From the NCBI GenBank assembly GCA_038503035.1, contig JAVSML010024333.1, positions 76,996 to 140,995 on the forward strand: DNA of 64,000 bases, read 5' to 3'. Position numbers and translations under genes: made by a program. The stretch's first letter is position 1; every line of letters begins with the position of its first letter. The stretch is from Crocodylus rhombifer (lineage: Eukaryota; Chordata; Crocodylia; Crocodylidae). The notes below the pieces were generated by a model. The model was not told where the DNA came from. It was given only the letters and a program-made list of their open reading frames with translations, and made no database searches. Positions 22,690-32,959 of this stretch are shown one piece after another.

Positions 22690-25260
22690 TCAATTTTTTA
22701 GCTTTGAGTGAATAATACCAAATGATGCAAATATTCTCTCTGTGCCTGCAGAGGAAGCTACTGCTGTGAAAAGTTGGCTTAGCAAATGAAGCAACTCTGT
22801 TTCAAGGTGCCTGGCTAATGATTTCCACCAACTATGGGGAGTGACTTTGGTCAAAACATCATCAGTAAACATGTACTGTTCAAATGGTTCCCCTCCAGCC
22901 CTGAAATTTATTATGACTGACATAACTGAGGAGTGATTTTGAGATGCCCATGCCATGGCAGCAGCATCTTCTTCAGAAGTTAGGCATCTACCTTTATATC
23001 TGGGGTTGAGAACGTCTGCAAGAAAATGAGGTGGAGTTAGTGCTTGATCCATTCACTTCTTTATTGCCTGCAGTTTAACTTTCTGGTTAGGTATTGCTTT
23101 CTTCAATGTCTCTTGAAGTGCCTTCCAAATTTCAACAGTATCAGCAATGCAGCAACAATCTCTCTGAAGTTTGTTTAAGGCTATAGATATAGGCTTCAGT
23201 ATACTGAGCATGTCCTCTACATTCCTCTTTAATCCAGTGTTAGATACTTTGGATGATATACTTCCATCTATTTTATCATGGCTTTCTTCACAATTTTTTT
23301 ATGAGAATAGGCCAGTTCTTAATAAATTGTTCAAAACAATCAACCACAGAATTCCATCAAACATCTTGAGGGAGAATTAGCTTGGATCCTCCTGCTGTCT
23401 TCAGTGAAACTAAAGCAAACTGGTTGTTATGGAAGTATTTTGTGACTTCAACAACATTTTCTTTTATTCCTGGAGAAATAGTTACGTCTTTGGCTAAAAG
23501 ATACATTAAATGGGCACTGCAGCCATATATTATTAAACAGCATTCTTCTGTTTTTTCTTCTAAGTATCTTCTCATCTTTGCCACGTTTGCAGCATTGTCT
23601 GTGACAAAACTGCACACGTGACAGTTGAATTTTTGTTCACAGTTTATTACAGCTTTCACTGCCACTTCTTTTTAAATATTCTGCTGTGCAGGCATTTCCT
23701 GATGTATCTATTGTTTCTGAAAGATATGCAACCCCATCTTCTGTTGTCACACAGGCACATATTGCTGGATCATTGTGTACATTGCTCCACTCATCAAGGC
23801 TTAAACTGGCAAATTTCCCCTCAGTATTTCTTGCAGACTGTTCAAGTTTCTTCTTATACACTGTATCTAGCAACCATCCACCAATGTGTGCTCTACCAGG
23901 TGGAGTGCAGCTTGGTCGTAAGCACTCAACCGTGTCAATGAAGTGTTTATTGTTAACAATGCGAGAAGGAGAATTTGTGGCATAAATGAACTGAGCAATC
24001 TTTTATTCTATGGTGTCTTGTTGGTATTTGCTGGTCCTTAGTGTTAGGGTGACTGTATTTGGATCCTGGGGAGCACTGGATTTGCGGCTGAATAAAGGCT
24101 TTTTTCTGTATCTCAGCAGAGCTGCTAGCCACAAGGCAAAATGATATATTAAAAGTAACTTTGCAAATGCTTAAGCAAGCAGTTTTCTAACAAGGTCATA
24201 GTGTTGTAAAGTATAGAGCCCATTGTGTAAGAAGAACAAGATGCAGCCCACCAGCTATCGTCAGGAGATAAAGCAGAAGCAAGACCTTGGAGATGAAGAA
24301 GGAGTCAACAAGAAACTAGAAACAACCAGCAAGTGACCGGAGGAAGTGGAGGTCAAAGTCTTGAGCATGCGCTCTTAGCAGAGAGGCATGTAAATGAATT
24401 AAATGCATAGGCAATTCCATGCTAATGAAGCAAACAGAGGTGGAGCTTGAGATAGGAGGAGAAATGGGTGGAACCAAAGGAGTGAGGGTGGAGGGAATGT
24501 TAATGAGCATGAACCAAGGTGTATAAAATGTGAAAAAAAAAACTAATGTTCAGTGCAGCTCCCCTGTTTGTTGTTTTTTTTGGGAGCTAGTCCAAAGCTG
24601 TCTCCATTTTAAATAAAGCTGTTGCGAGCAATGTGTGCTGGTGTTTGCTCCCTGCTTGCTCTGGTTAATGAGTAACAGGATCCATGACCAATTGGATTGT
24701 CATCTCCCTAGTCATTGGGTGCTGCATGGAGTTGGGGTCTAAAACTTACCATAAACCCATCCATGGTGGTTATTTTACTGGATGATTGAAATCTTTTGCT
24801 TGCTACTGATACATTGTTGTCTGAAATACATTTAGTTGCAGCACTGCTGCTAAAAGTACCCAATGGATGACTCTGAAGTTGTTGCAGATAGGCAAAGTCA
24901 TGCTTAAATGGGATCCTGAAACCAAAATGATTTTTGAATAGCAAACAGAATGGGAATTTACTTGTTAAAGCACATGTATACTAAAAGGCATAGAGAGAGT
25001 CTTCAAGAATGATGCATTGCAAAGTGAATTATTAAATCTACCAACTAGTTGATCCACATTGTTCTTCAGTCATATCCACATCTTCATCCATATCATTTTC
25101 TCCCAATAAGCAGTTTTCATTATGATGTTTCATTCTTGCAACTAGGCCCTGCATCTCCTCCTTGAACTGCTTACACTTGACACATTTTCTTTTTTTACCC
25201 AGGGAAGGAATTTCCTCAAAAAATTGCGAGATAGGGTCTGTCTCATGCCCAGAAGCCATG
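22690..25260 (-). pseudogene. hAT transposase, broken
   Basis: Read from 25260 downward: a BED-like zinc finger (KCVKCKQF, then HHNENC) about residues 20-50; a linker ending SKITTMDGF near 24760; an interruption; SLDEWSNVHNDPAICAC near 23790 with the first catalytic aspartate; FVTDNAANVAKMRRYL near 23590 with the second; GCSAHLMYLLAKDV, the C-x-x-H region; and near 22700 the C-terminal dimerisation domain with SSAGTERIFASFG. Breaks seen: the inserted block, a one-base frame change near 23668, and in-frame stops including one at about 23053. In this family the protein cuts and pastes its own element; this copy cannot do so. Confidence 0.85.
24050..24720 (+). mobile_element. LTR-like insertion inside the hAT transposon
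   Basis: The transposase frame is interrupted between SKYQQDTIE (24030) and the segment ending PQLHAAPND (24708). The inserted DNA has promoter and polyadenylation hallmarks on the + strand: a TATA-like gtgtataaaatg at about 24520 and aataaagctgttgcgag at about 24612. A second aataaaggc lies at 24091. These are the features of a retroviral-type LTR, but I could not fix its TG/CA ends or a target duplication. Two overlapping fragments are possible. Confidence 0.5.
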
Positions 25261-25868
25261 ACAATTTTTTCTGTGGCAAAAGTGTTGGGGGAAAATACGT
25301 GTGTGTGTAGCTGTGTGTGTACTAGTGTATGTGTACTACTGAATAATAGCTTCCCTTTTTCTTTCCCATCCACTCCACTGTTCCTTTCTACTCTGCCTCC
25401 ATTCTTTCCTATATTGTCTCTCTGTCTTTAAGACACTGTCTTAACTAACTCCTCTGCCTTGTTTGACCCAGCTCCACCACCACATAAGCACAGAACAACA
25501 GTCCTATCCAACCTATCTTTGCACATGTGACTTTAGTCTGTTGAGAAACAGAAACCGAAAGCCCAGAACTTTCAAGATGCAAGAGCTGGTCATTAGGCTG
25601 GACAAACTGAAATGAATGCCCATGTTTGATTGGTAGGTAACTCAAATGTGTGCGAGTGTGGCAGAGCCATTAATTCATTTTTATGAGACTGTAATTATAG
25701 GTTTTTAGCATGTTTGTGATGAGATTTAATTGTAACTGTTTTTTTTTAAAGGGGAGAGAAATTTAGTATTTTATTGATGATTTTTTTAAAATTTAAAAAT
25801 CTGATTTAAATAAAAAAAATCTGATTTAAAAAACTTTTTTTTTGAATCATTGATTTTTATCCACCCTG

Positions 25869-25876
25869 ATGGAGGC
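25869..25876. repeat. target-site duplication, right copy (ATGGAGGC)
   Basis: Identical to 22326-22333; see the left copy. Confidence 0.9.
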
Positions 25877-25994
25877 TGTAACTTCCCAACACACCACCCT
25901 TCCACCACCAAGTTCCTGGCCTAAGATGAGGGCTGGTGGGGAGAGAGATGTCCCCTGCCAGCCTTATCCCAAGCCCCCAGCCCAATTCCAGCCC

Positions 25995-26515
25995 CTCAGC
26001 CTTCCCTGGAGAGGGCTGTGCCTTTGCCTGGAGCCCAGCTAAAGCCAGGGAAAAGTTCAGTTAATTGTGTTTACTCAAGGTTAATTGAAATTTTCCCAAA
26101 CTGCCTGGCCCTTTTTTCCCCAAGAGCCACTGGCTTGCTTTGCTAAGGCTACTTGATGGGAGCTGTAGCTTCCCTTCTCACCTCCCCTGGTGGCTCTGCT
26201 GCTGGCATGGAGCTGCCTTAGCAAAGCAAGAACATGAAGCCACACAGAGCAGGGAAACATATTTCTCTGTAGCTCCATGCTCCTGCTGTACATAGCCTTC
26301 TCCCATCTTCCAACCCCAGATGGGAATGGGGGAAGTAAGAGAAGCCAGAGCTCCCATCAAGCTGCCTGGCCAGGGGAGAGCCAGCAGTACTTGTGGGAAA
26401 TCAGGCCAGGCAGCATGGGAAATTGTCAGTTACCTCAAGTAACCAAAGTTAATGGAACTTTTCCTGTCTTTTGCCTGGCTCCTGGCAAAAGACACAGCCC
26501 TCTCTGGCAGGGGTG
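25995..26515. repeat. large imperfect palindrome, centre near 26.26 kb
   Basis: Left arm ccctggagagggctgtgcctttgcctggagccc...gggaaaagttcagttaa...ggttaattgaaattttcccaaactgcctggcc pairs with the right arm ggccaggcagcatgggaaattgtcagttacctcaagtaacc...ggaacttttcctgtcttttgcctggctcctggcaaaagacacagccctctctgg. Pairing continues inward through cttgatgggagctgtagcttc and agagctcccatcaag. Each arm is about 250 bases. Short open frames in it arise from the symmetric GC-rich sequence. Confidence 0.75.
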
Positions 26516-26860
26516 ACATGTAGGGGGTTCACGGGAATGCACATGCACCCCCTGAGAGCACTGGTGCACCCTCTGTCAGTCCACATTCCCTGTTTAGCCG
26601 GGGAGGCAGGGGGCCAGGTGGGAGCACCACTGCCTCTCCTGCAAGCGCCGCCCAGGGAGTGGGGCCTCCAGCAAAAGCGGCCACTCTGGTTCCGGAAGTG
26701 GCTGCGGGAGTTCTGGAAGCAGCATGGCTGCTTTTACGGTGAGTGAGATCGCCGATGGGGGATTCCCCCCCCACTCCCCCGGGTCAGTGGGATCAGCCTC
26801 TGGGAGACCCCCCCCCCCCCGTCCCCAGTCGCTGACTCAAAAGGCACCATAGACCCATGC
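26513..26860. repeat. 'ggtgacatgtaggggg' repeat, copy A, with 13-C run
   Basis: The order ggtgacatgtaggggg, gagagcactggtgc, accccc, gggagaCCCC(C13), ggcaccatagacccatg is repeated at 30143-30393, so this is a dispersed family. The 13-C homopolymer is at 26808-26820. It has no coding content that I trust. Confidence 0.6.
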
Positions 26861-27239
26861 TCTCTGGGGATGATTGTGGGGCTGGGATCAGGTCAGCAGG
26901 GGTCAATGGAGGACTTCCAAGTTCCATGCTTTCACCGCCACAACGCTCCTCCTGGCACTGATGTGGCCTTACCTGCCCCTAGGCAGAATAGAGATTGGGA
27001 AAGTGAGTAGATCATCTGTGGAGTGGGTAAAGGGGTGCTGAGATCAGTGCATCCTGGGATGATGGAGGACTCAGATTGCATTCTTGATCTCCATGGAAGA
27101 AGACTACCATTACTGCAACATGACCCAGGTAGCAGGACCCAGAGATAATCCTCACCCAAAGTGACATAACTTTGAGATGCTCAGTGGGTGCTTAGCATGA
27201 GCTTCCATGCTGTAAGTGGATGCTTACACTTTAATTGCC

Positions 27240-28045
27240 TTTAGTATGATCTGAGTATAACATGTAACAGCACCCTTAGCTGCACAGCACAGCACCCTTA
27301 ACTTAGCTGCTTCACTCTGCTGCCCTCCCCTAGGGCCTCCACAGCTTAGTGTGTGCAACCTGGCTTTGCAGGGAGCAATGGAGCCATGCAGGAAGCTGTC
27401 TACCACTGCGAGCTCCATGCTGCCCCTGTCCCCTGCACGCAACTGCCCCCATGCTGCCACCCTGCTTCAGCTGCTCAGGCAGGGGATGCCTTGCCAGAGC
27501 AGCATGGAGCTCACAGCATCAGGCTCTGCCATTCTTTGCAGCATGAAGTTGCACATGCCGAGCTGCAGAGGTGCCAGGGGAGGGCAGCAGGGAAGGAGCG
27601 TGTAGTGGGCAGTGCACAGTCCCCGCTCTGTGCACAGATATGGGGGGGCATGGGTCTCCCTTCCCTCCCAGGAGTGCACACTGCAGTGGAAAGCAGCCCC
27701 CGCCCCACCAGAGCCCACATCAGGCAGCAGGGCAGGGAGCCAGGCTCTGCTCCACTGCTGCAGCAGCTGCAGCCTCCTGCCAGGGACAGAGTGCTGTGAA
27801 CCCAGGGTCTTGGCCCCATAACCCTCACAGCTGGGAACCCCCTCCGGCAGGGCTGGGGGAGCAGGGGGCACCAGCAGGGCTGGGGAGGGGTTGTGGGGGG
27901 AGGAAGGGGCAGGAGCAGGGCTGAGGGGTTGTGGGGTGGGGCTTTCATTTTAATTAAAGATTTGGGGGTTTTAACACATAATTTGTGATTTTTTTATGCG
28001 AGAATTTGCAGGTTTTTATCAGGGAAAACCAGGATCCCTGTTGGA
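27240..28045. repeat. GC-rich non-autonomous element with CAGGGATCCTGG right end
   Basis: The right end, read inward, is CAGGGATCCTGGTTTTCCCTGATAAAAACC followed by an AT-rich subterminal stretch. The GC-rich interior at 27600-27900 (gtgcacagatatggg, aggagtgcacactgcagtgg, agccaggctctgctccactg, ggccccataaccctcacagctgg, gggcaccagcagggc) is shared with 46020-46345. The left end is not clear. Overlapping frames on both strands are not supported as genes. Confidence 0.5.
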
Positions 28046-28069
28046 TACCCATTTATGGAATTTTTTGGA

Positions 28070-28720
28070 GGGGTCCAGGAAACAGCATCCTTCTATAGCA
28101 CACTATCTTAAATATTTATATTTTTCTCTCTGCTTCCTTCATAAACATCCATTTTTACAGCTGCATGTTACTACGGGCCACATCAATGCTTTTAATAACC
28201 TTGTATTCATTTTGTTAGCAATCTGCTTACTCAGGCATATTGCATTCAAATTGTTTACCATTGCACAAGTTTTGCCTGACCTGGCTTACTTCTATTTGCC
28301 TTTACTGTCTTCCATTGAAGTTGTGTGCAAATGAGTCTGGCTCCAAAGTCTCTTTAGTTATGTCAGTTCTTATTTTTTCTTCAGCCGTGGTCTTCACTTT
28401 GCATTTTAAAATATTATCCAAGATCTTGCCTCTTTTTCCTGCAATGACTCATTTTTTAACTTTGGTCTTTCAGTTCTCTTAGGAAAGTGGCAATCAAAAT
28501 AATGTCAGCTATATACCTCAAATTGCTAAGACTTCTGCCTCTGATTCTTGCATCCCTTTCCAATCTTGCTAGTGGTTCACACATGATCCTTTCTATGTAG
28601 ATTAGAGGCACAGAGACAGAATGCAGCCTTCCCCAGTCTATCTGTACTTGGAACTATTCTAATGTCAGTCCAGCAAGCCTGACCACTGCTTTCTCCATGC
28701 AGTTTATACAACACAGACAG
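28070..28720 (-). pseudogene. RTE-like LINE reverse transcriptase fragment
   Basis: On the minus strand, RIRGRSLSNLRYIADIILIA resembles the RTE/BovB palm motif (normally LRYADDxxLxA). Downstream, after stops and frame changes, come KMSHCRKKRQDLG and IFKIVCYRRML, which match the order of the RTE C-terminal half up to the CYRRML motif. The catalytic ADD has become IAD here. It ends near 28072 at ggtcca (minus strand TGGACC), where an RTE protein would continue W-T-D. Confidence 0.5.
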
Positions 28721-29870
28721 ATTTATGTTAACTTTTATGTTTCTAAATAGAAATTTTCAAGCCATGTAAATGATGCTGGTTTTGACACTTACATGCAAGT
28801 TACAGTTCTGTTTACCCTTGCAGTGTGACTACTTAAATGTGAATGTGTAGGATTGCTTGCTAAGTATATGGGTACCTATGTACACCCATTGTGGATTTGT
28901 TAAGTGCATCTAAGTCACAAAAATGTACCTAGACAAAATATATAACTAAAAGGTATTAGATGCTAGAGGGGGATCCTTAGCCCCAGTAGCTATCTGGCAT
29001 AGTTATCAGCATAGCAGAAGAACCCAAGGTCACATGTTACACTTAGGACATGTTTCTTTTAGATCATAGTAACCATTAGTATGAGTTAGAAAGTTTTCTA
29101 AGCAGCTGCACAGTAATGCTTACTATGTTCTAAATAAAAAAGGTCCTAAGCACCAGAGCTTAGAAGACTTCTACTTTGCAGTGTACTGCAGGGGCTGAGA
29201 CCAAACGAGTCCCAGCCTTCCCACCACACTGGAGTCTTGGTGTGGTGGGGGACTTTGACTGACAAGTTGTTTGTCAGTCCCAACCTCTACACTGCACCAA
29301 AGTCTCCTGATCATATCACCTCCATGGAGCAGTCAGATGTTAGCTTAATATTAGGTAATATTATCTGGAGATACTCCTCCCCACAAAAGTCCTAGTTTTG
29401 CTATGTGCTTTACTGATTGAATGCTCAGACACTAACATTTAAGTGCAGTTAACTCATGCTAAGTGTAACATGTGACAAGGCCCTGACTCTTGCCCCTTGC
29501 CCATCCCCAGGATTGAACCTGCATAGTTCTGCCTTCCTAAGGCATTGCCAAACCACCACAGCACAGTTTGGGCATTCTAAAGGCTCCCCTGTTATCCTTC
29601 TTTTTGAAGTTAGTATCCTGAGCACCCATGAAAAAGAGGTATAAGGGGAATACATGGGTCCAGGATTTGTGTGGTTCAGTGAGATGACTCTGTTTGGGCA
29701 GGGAGGGGCCTCCAGCCCAGAGTCTTGCTCCCTTTGGGTCAAAAACTATCCTATGGAACAGCTCTCCATTCATTTTATCCCATGACAATTAGCTGTAGAG
29801 CAGTACTTCCACTTCAAAAGGAGTGCTGGGAAAGGTTTGGATAAAGCTTGACCTGCAGCCTTGTAGTTAG
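28720..29870. other. intron stretch, nothing recognised
   Basis: No gene, RNA or nameable repeat. Composition is moderately AT-rich. Confidence 0.35.
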
Positions 29871-29875
29871 AGAAG

Positions 29876-30140
29876 GGGTGCTCACTCCTGGCCTGTGGGC
29901 CACACCAGGCCCATGGAGCCATGCCATCCAGCCCACAGGGCTCCCAAGGGTCTGGAAATTTGCCAGTGGGGAAGCAGTGACAGTGTTAATTGCCTCTGTC
30001 CTGTTGCAAAATGGAGAGCCCTACAGAGTGAATAGTGTGGCCCTGCATGCCAGATTGCATTGGTGTGCAGCTAAATCTGGTAGGCAGGTTGCATGGGGCC
30101 AGATCAAGGCAATGAATGGTGAAAGACTGGCTCAGGCCCA
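29876..30140. repeat. hAT-type fragment related to 20573-21298
   Basis: ggggtgctcactcctggcctgtgggccacaccaggccc...atccagcccacagggctccc parallels the left end of the 20.57 kb element (ggggtgctcagcccagcc...atccagcccacagggtgccc). The partner right end is not visible; the next repeat begins directly after it. Confidence 0.5.
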
Positions 30141-30142
30141 TA

Positions 30143-30393
30143 GGTGACATGTAGGGGGAGGGTTTCGGGGGCACATGTCCCCCATAAGAGCACTGGTGCT
30201 CCCCCTGACAGTGAGCGCTCCAGCTGGTAGGGGGCATGGAGAGTGCTAGTGCCCCCCCTTAAATTGGCTTCACCGGCGGCACATTGGACCCCCCCCCCCC
30301 CCGGTCGCCAGCTGGCTGCTGGGGGACCCCCCACACAGTCATGCCCTGGTGGGGGACCCCCCCCAAACTCAGGAGGCATCAGTCACCCATGGT
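30143..30393. repeat. 'ggtgacatgtaggggg' repeat, copy B, with 14-C run
   Basis: The same order of blocks as at 26513-26860, ending ggaggcatcagtcacccatgg. The 14-C homopolymer occupies 30289-30302. Being present twice in 4 kb in the same orientation, it may also be a recombination substrate. Confidence 0.6.
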
Positions 30394-30399
30394 CAGGCC

Positions 30400-31915
30400 T
30401 GAGCTAAGAAATCAGAGAACTTTAATCCTTTTCTGCATCAAGGAAGTTTATAACTTGGGGCTCCAGTTTCCTAGGCAAACCTTAACAATATCTTGTGTGC
30501 ACAAGACACCAGTGAAACTATGAGATAGCTGGGAATTATGCATTATAAGCTGCCTTACTGTACCCTTCCATAATTTCTGAGTGGTAAGCTTTGAAGCTTT
30601 AGCATTCTTGCAGTGCCACGTTTTATATGTAATCATCATTGTCCTCATGATATCATCCAAGCTGTTTTAGGCTTGGCAGGGGAACACAGTCCTTGACCTA
30701 AGAGCTTAAAAACAGACATTAATGCATCTATCCACCTCACCACTGGACTGAGTGTAATTACAACTGCACTTCTGAGGCAACAGACTGTAACAATACCTAC
30801 TATGTCCATTTGTTTGACTAGCTGGGTATACAATATTTGCCACTAGAGAAGGGATTGATTTTGAGTATTTGCACTGGAACCAGATTCTAAGAGTTGCATT
30901 AACTGAATGAGAGAAAGGAAGTATTATACCTGATTTCTATGTCCAATTAAAGCACTGTGAAGGGGAGATGTTTATAGCAAATTGTTCGTGGTTATTTTTC
31001 AGAACAAGAGCAATTTGCAGAAATTAACCATGGACAATCAAAACATTTATTTTTTTAAAAAAGCAACTGTACTGTGTTCACAAAGTGTAGAAGAAGAACT
31101 GAGAAGTGAATGATACTTCATGAATGATTCAGACACTTCTAGCGTTAGGTCCAACAATCACAATAAGTCATTTTAGATAGGAGGAGAAAAAAATTAAAAT
31201 TGAAATATGGTGGGAGCCACCATTTATAAAGAAATCCCATCTTGTTGTTACAGGTCTGTGAAAGTGTTAGGACGATCCAGGAGCATTTGTATCCCCTTTG
31301 CAACCAACTCCTCCTCTTAGTCCCTTCAAACTGACATATTGTATTGGTGTGACAGACTGTATAGATGCAGAGAGAGCATACTCAGGACAGGGAGAGCTCT
31401 GTCAGAGCTAGACACAGTATGCCTGATTCTCCTAGCACTTACGTCAATGTCAATCAAAAGGAGCAGCACTGAAGTTAGACAGTTCAACCAGTGCAAAAGT
31501 ATTGCACGTGTGAAGACAGGCATCAAGTGATGGCCCTGAGGGAACTTGAGAGTGTGTTCAGAGTTTCATTGCCTGCTTGCTTTTGATTACCTAATCCAAA
31601 AACTGAGTTACGAGCCAATTGGCAGTTTGGATGTCTTGATGTTATGTTTCATCCAGAGTTGAATTTCAGCATGGTTTGGATCTTTTATCCAAACTAGGTC
31701 CAGATGCGAGCATGGAGGCCACAAAGGGGCAGCCTGGGGAGGATGCAGAGGGTAGTAGTTCTGACTGCAGGCATCTGGGGAAAACACTAAGAGACTGCTT
31801 AATTGGCTTCAGATCAGCAATAACTGCAGGCCTGGGAGAGGGGCTTAAGTGCCACTCAAGAGACTAGTGTGAGAGCCCAGAGGGACACTGCTAGTCAGGG
31901 GGAGGACTAGTGTGA
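30400..31915. other. intron stretch, nothing recognised
   Basis: No supported gene or named repeat in about 1.5 kb. Short frames have no familiar motifs. Confidence 0.35.
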
Positions 31916-31922
31916 GAGAGAC

Positions 31923-32954
31923 CTGGTGTAACAAAGAACCTTTACTCTGTTACTGGGAAGTGGTATGGCCACTTTAAGGGCAGGGTGTTTGTAGCACAGA
32001 CACTGGCAACCAGCAAGCCAGGGGTTAAGAAACAACCCTGTGGTTAAGTTAGCTGATGGGGAGGCACATGACCAGGAAGGGGCAGGGCTGTAATAATATA
32101 TAAGCCAGAGCCAGAGGAAGGTGAAAAAGACTTAGTGTGAGATGGCTGCTACTGATGACCTCCTGGCAGGGAGCCTTTGGAATGCAAAGAAGGAATGCAA
32201 CCAGAGGGACGTGATTCGGGGTTTGGAAGAAGTGTGATAGGTAGCCGGTGGGCTGAGTATTTGTGTTAGTGCCAAAAGGGTTAAATTTGTGTTTGGGTTT
32301 TGTCCCAGAGGATTGGGAGGACTAGCAAAGTGGTGGTTTGGAGGTCCTGATAGTGCCTGAGGCAGACACAAGACAAAATAAAGAAATGAGGAGCCAGGGA
32401 AGGCTCAGTAGAAGAAAGGAAGAGCCAAGCAAGGCTCAGAGGAAGAAAGAGAGTCGAAGACTCCAAGAGAGAGGAAGAGCCTGGAGAAGGCCCATCACCC
32501 ACGGAGGGGCAACAGAAAAGAGTATGGGGGTCCAATGAAGGAAAAGGAGACAGTGAGAAATAAGGCCTGAGTCCCATAGCCCAGTATGGTAGAGACTGTT
32601 AAAGACACTGCATCTGGGAAAAGCAAGGAGCTGTGAGCAGACTGAATGGTGATAGGGGTCGAAAGCCCACTGATGGATAATGTGTAGCATCTGTGAGGCA
32701 TGTGCATGACTATGGGGGTAGCTGGAGGTCACAAATTTAGCCCTTAAGGCAAGAGAGGTTGGCAATTGACCACTGGAGAAGAGAGAGCACCTTAGGCTCA
32801 TCAGTCCCTGCAGGCAGCCTCCCTTTCATTGAGTTTCCATCAAGACATGGCAGACAAGAAAGCAAGATGAGACCTTGAGAGACAAGGAGCCTGGCAGGTT
32901 TGATGTGGCTTTTAGGGGGCATCACAATGGTCCTCAGTCACCTAACATGTTACA
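31923..32954 (+). mobile_element. LTR-like block (TGTAACA ... TGTTACA)
   Basis: The block opens TGTAACAAAGAACC and closes CATGTTACA, giving TG...CA ends with a 7-base inverted repeat. Inside, taatatataagccagagcc at about 32094 looks like a TATA box and caaaataaagaaatg at about 32375 like a polyadenylation signal, in the order of an LTR. The following purine-rich stretch (gaaggaagagcc repeated) is unusual for U5. No matching target duplication was seen, and no retroviral genes are attached. Confidence 0.4.
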
Positions 32955-32959
32955 CCCAG

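Larger units (their letters stand above)
22334..25868 (-). mobile_element. hAT DNA transposon with full terminal repeats and 8-bp duplication
   Basis: The 3,535-bp element starts CAGGGTGGAT and ends ATCCACCCTG, a perfect 10-bp inverted repeat. Subterminal GATTTAAATC repeats occur at both ends (22345-22410 and 25795-25850). Its single gene is on the minus strand. It was originally autonomous: a zinc-finger, catalytic and dimerisation region are all recognisable. It has since collected stops, a frameshift near 23668 and an LTR-like insertion at about 24.05-24.72 kb. The perfect duplication shows that both ends of the insertion survive. Confidence 0.9.

Noticed and set aside
25300..25335. independent TG microsatellite locus
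   Set aside because: Short, impure and inside the hAT element near the transposase start.
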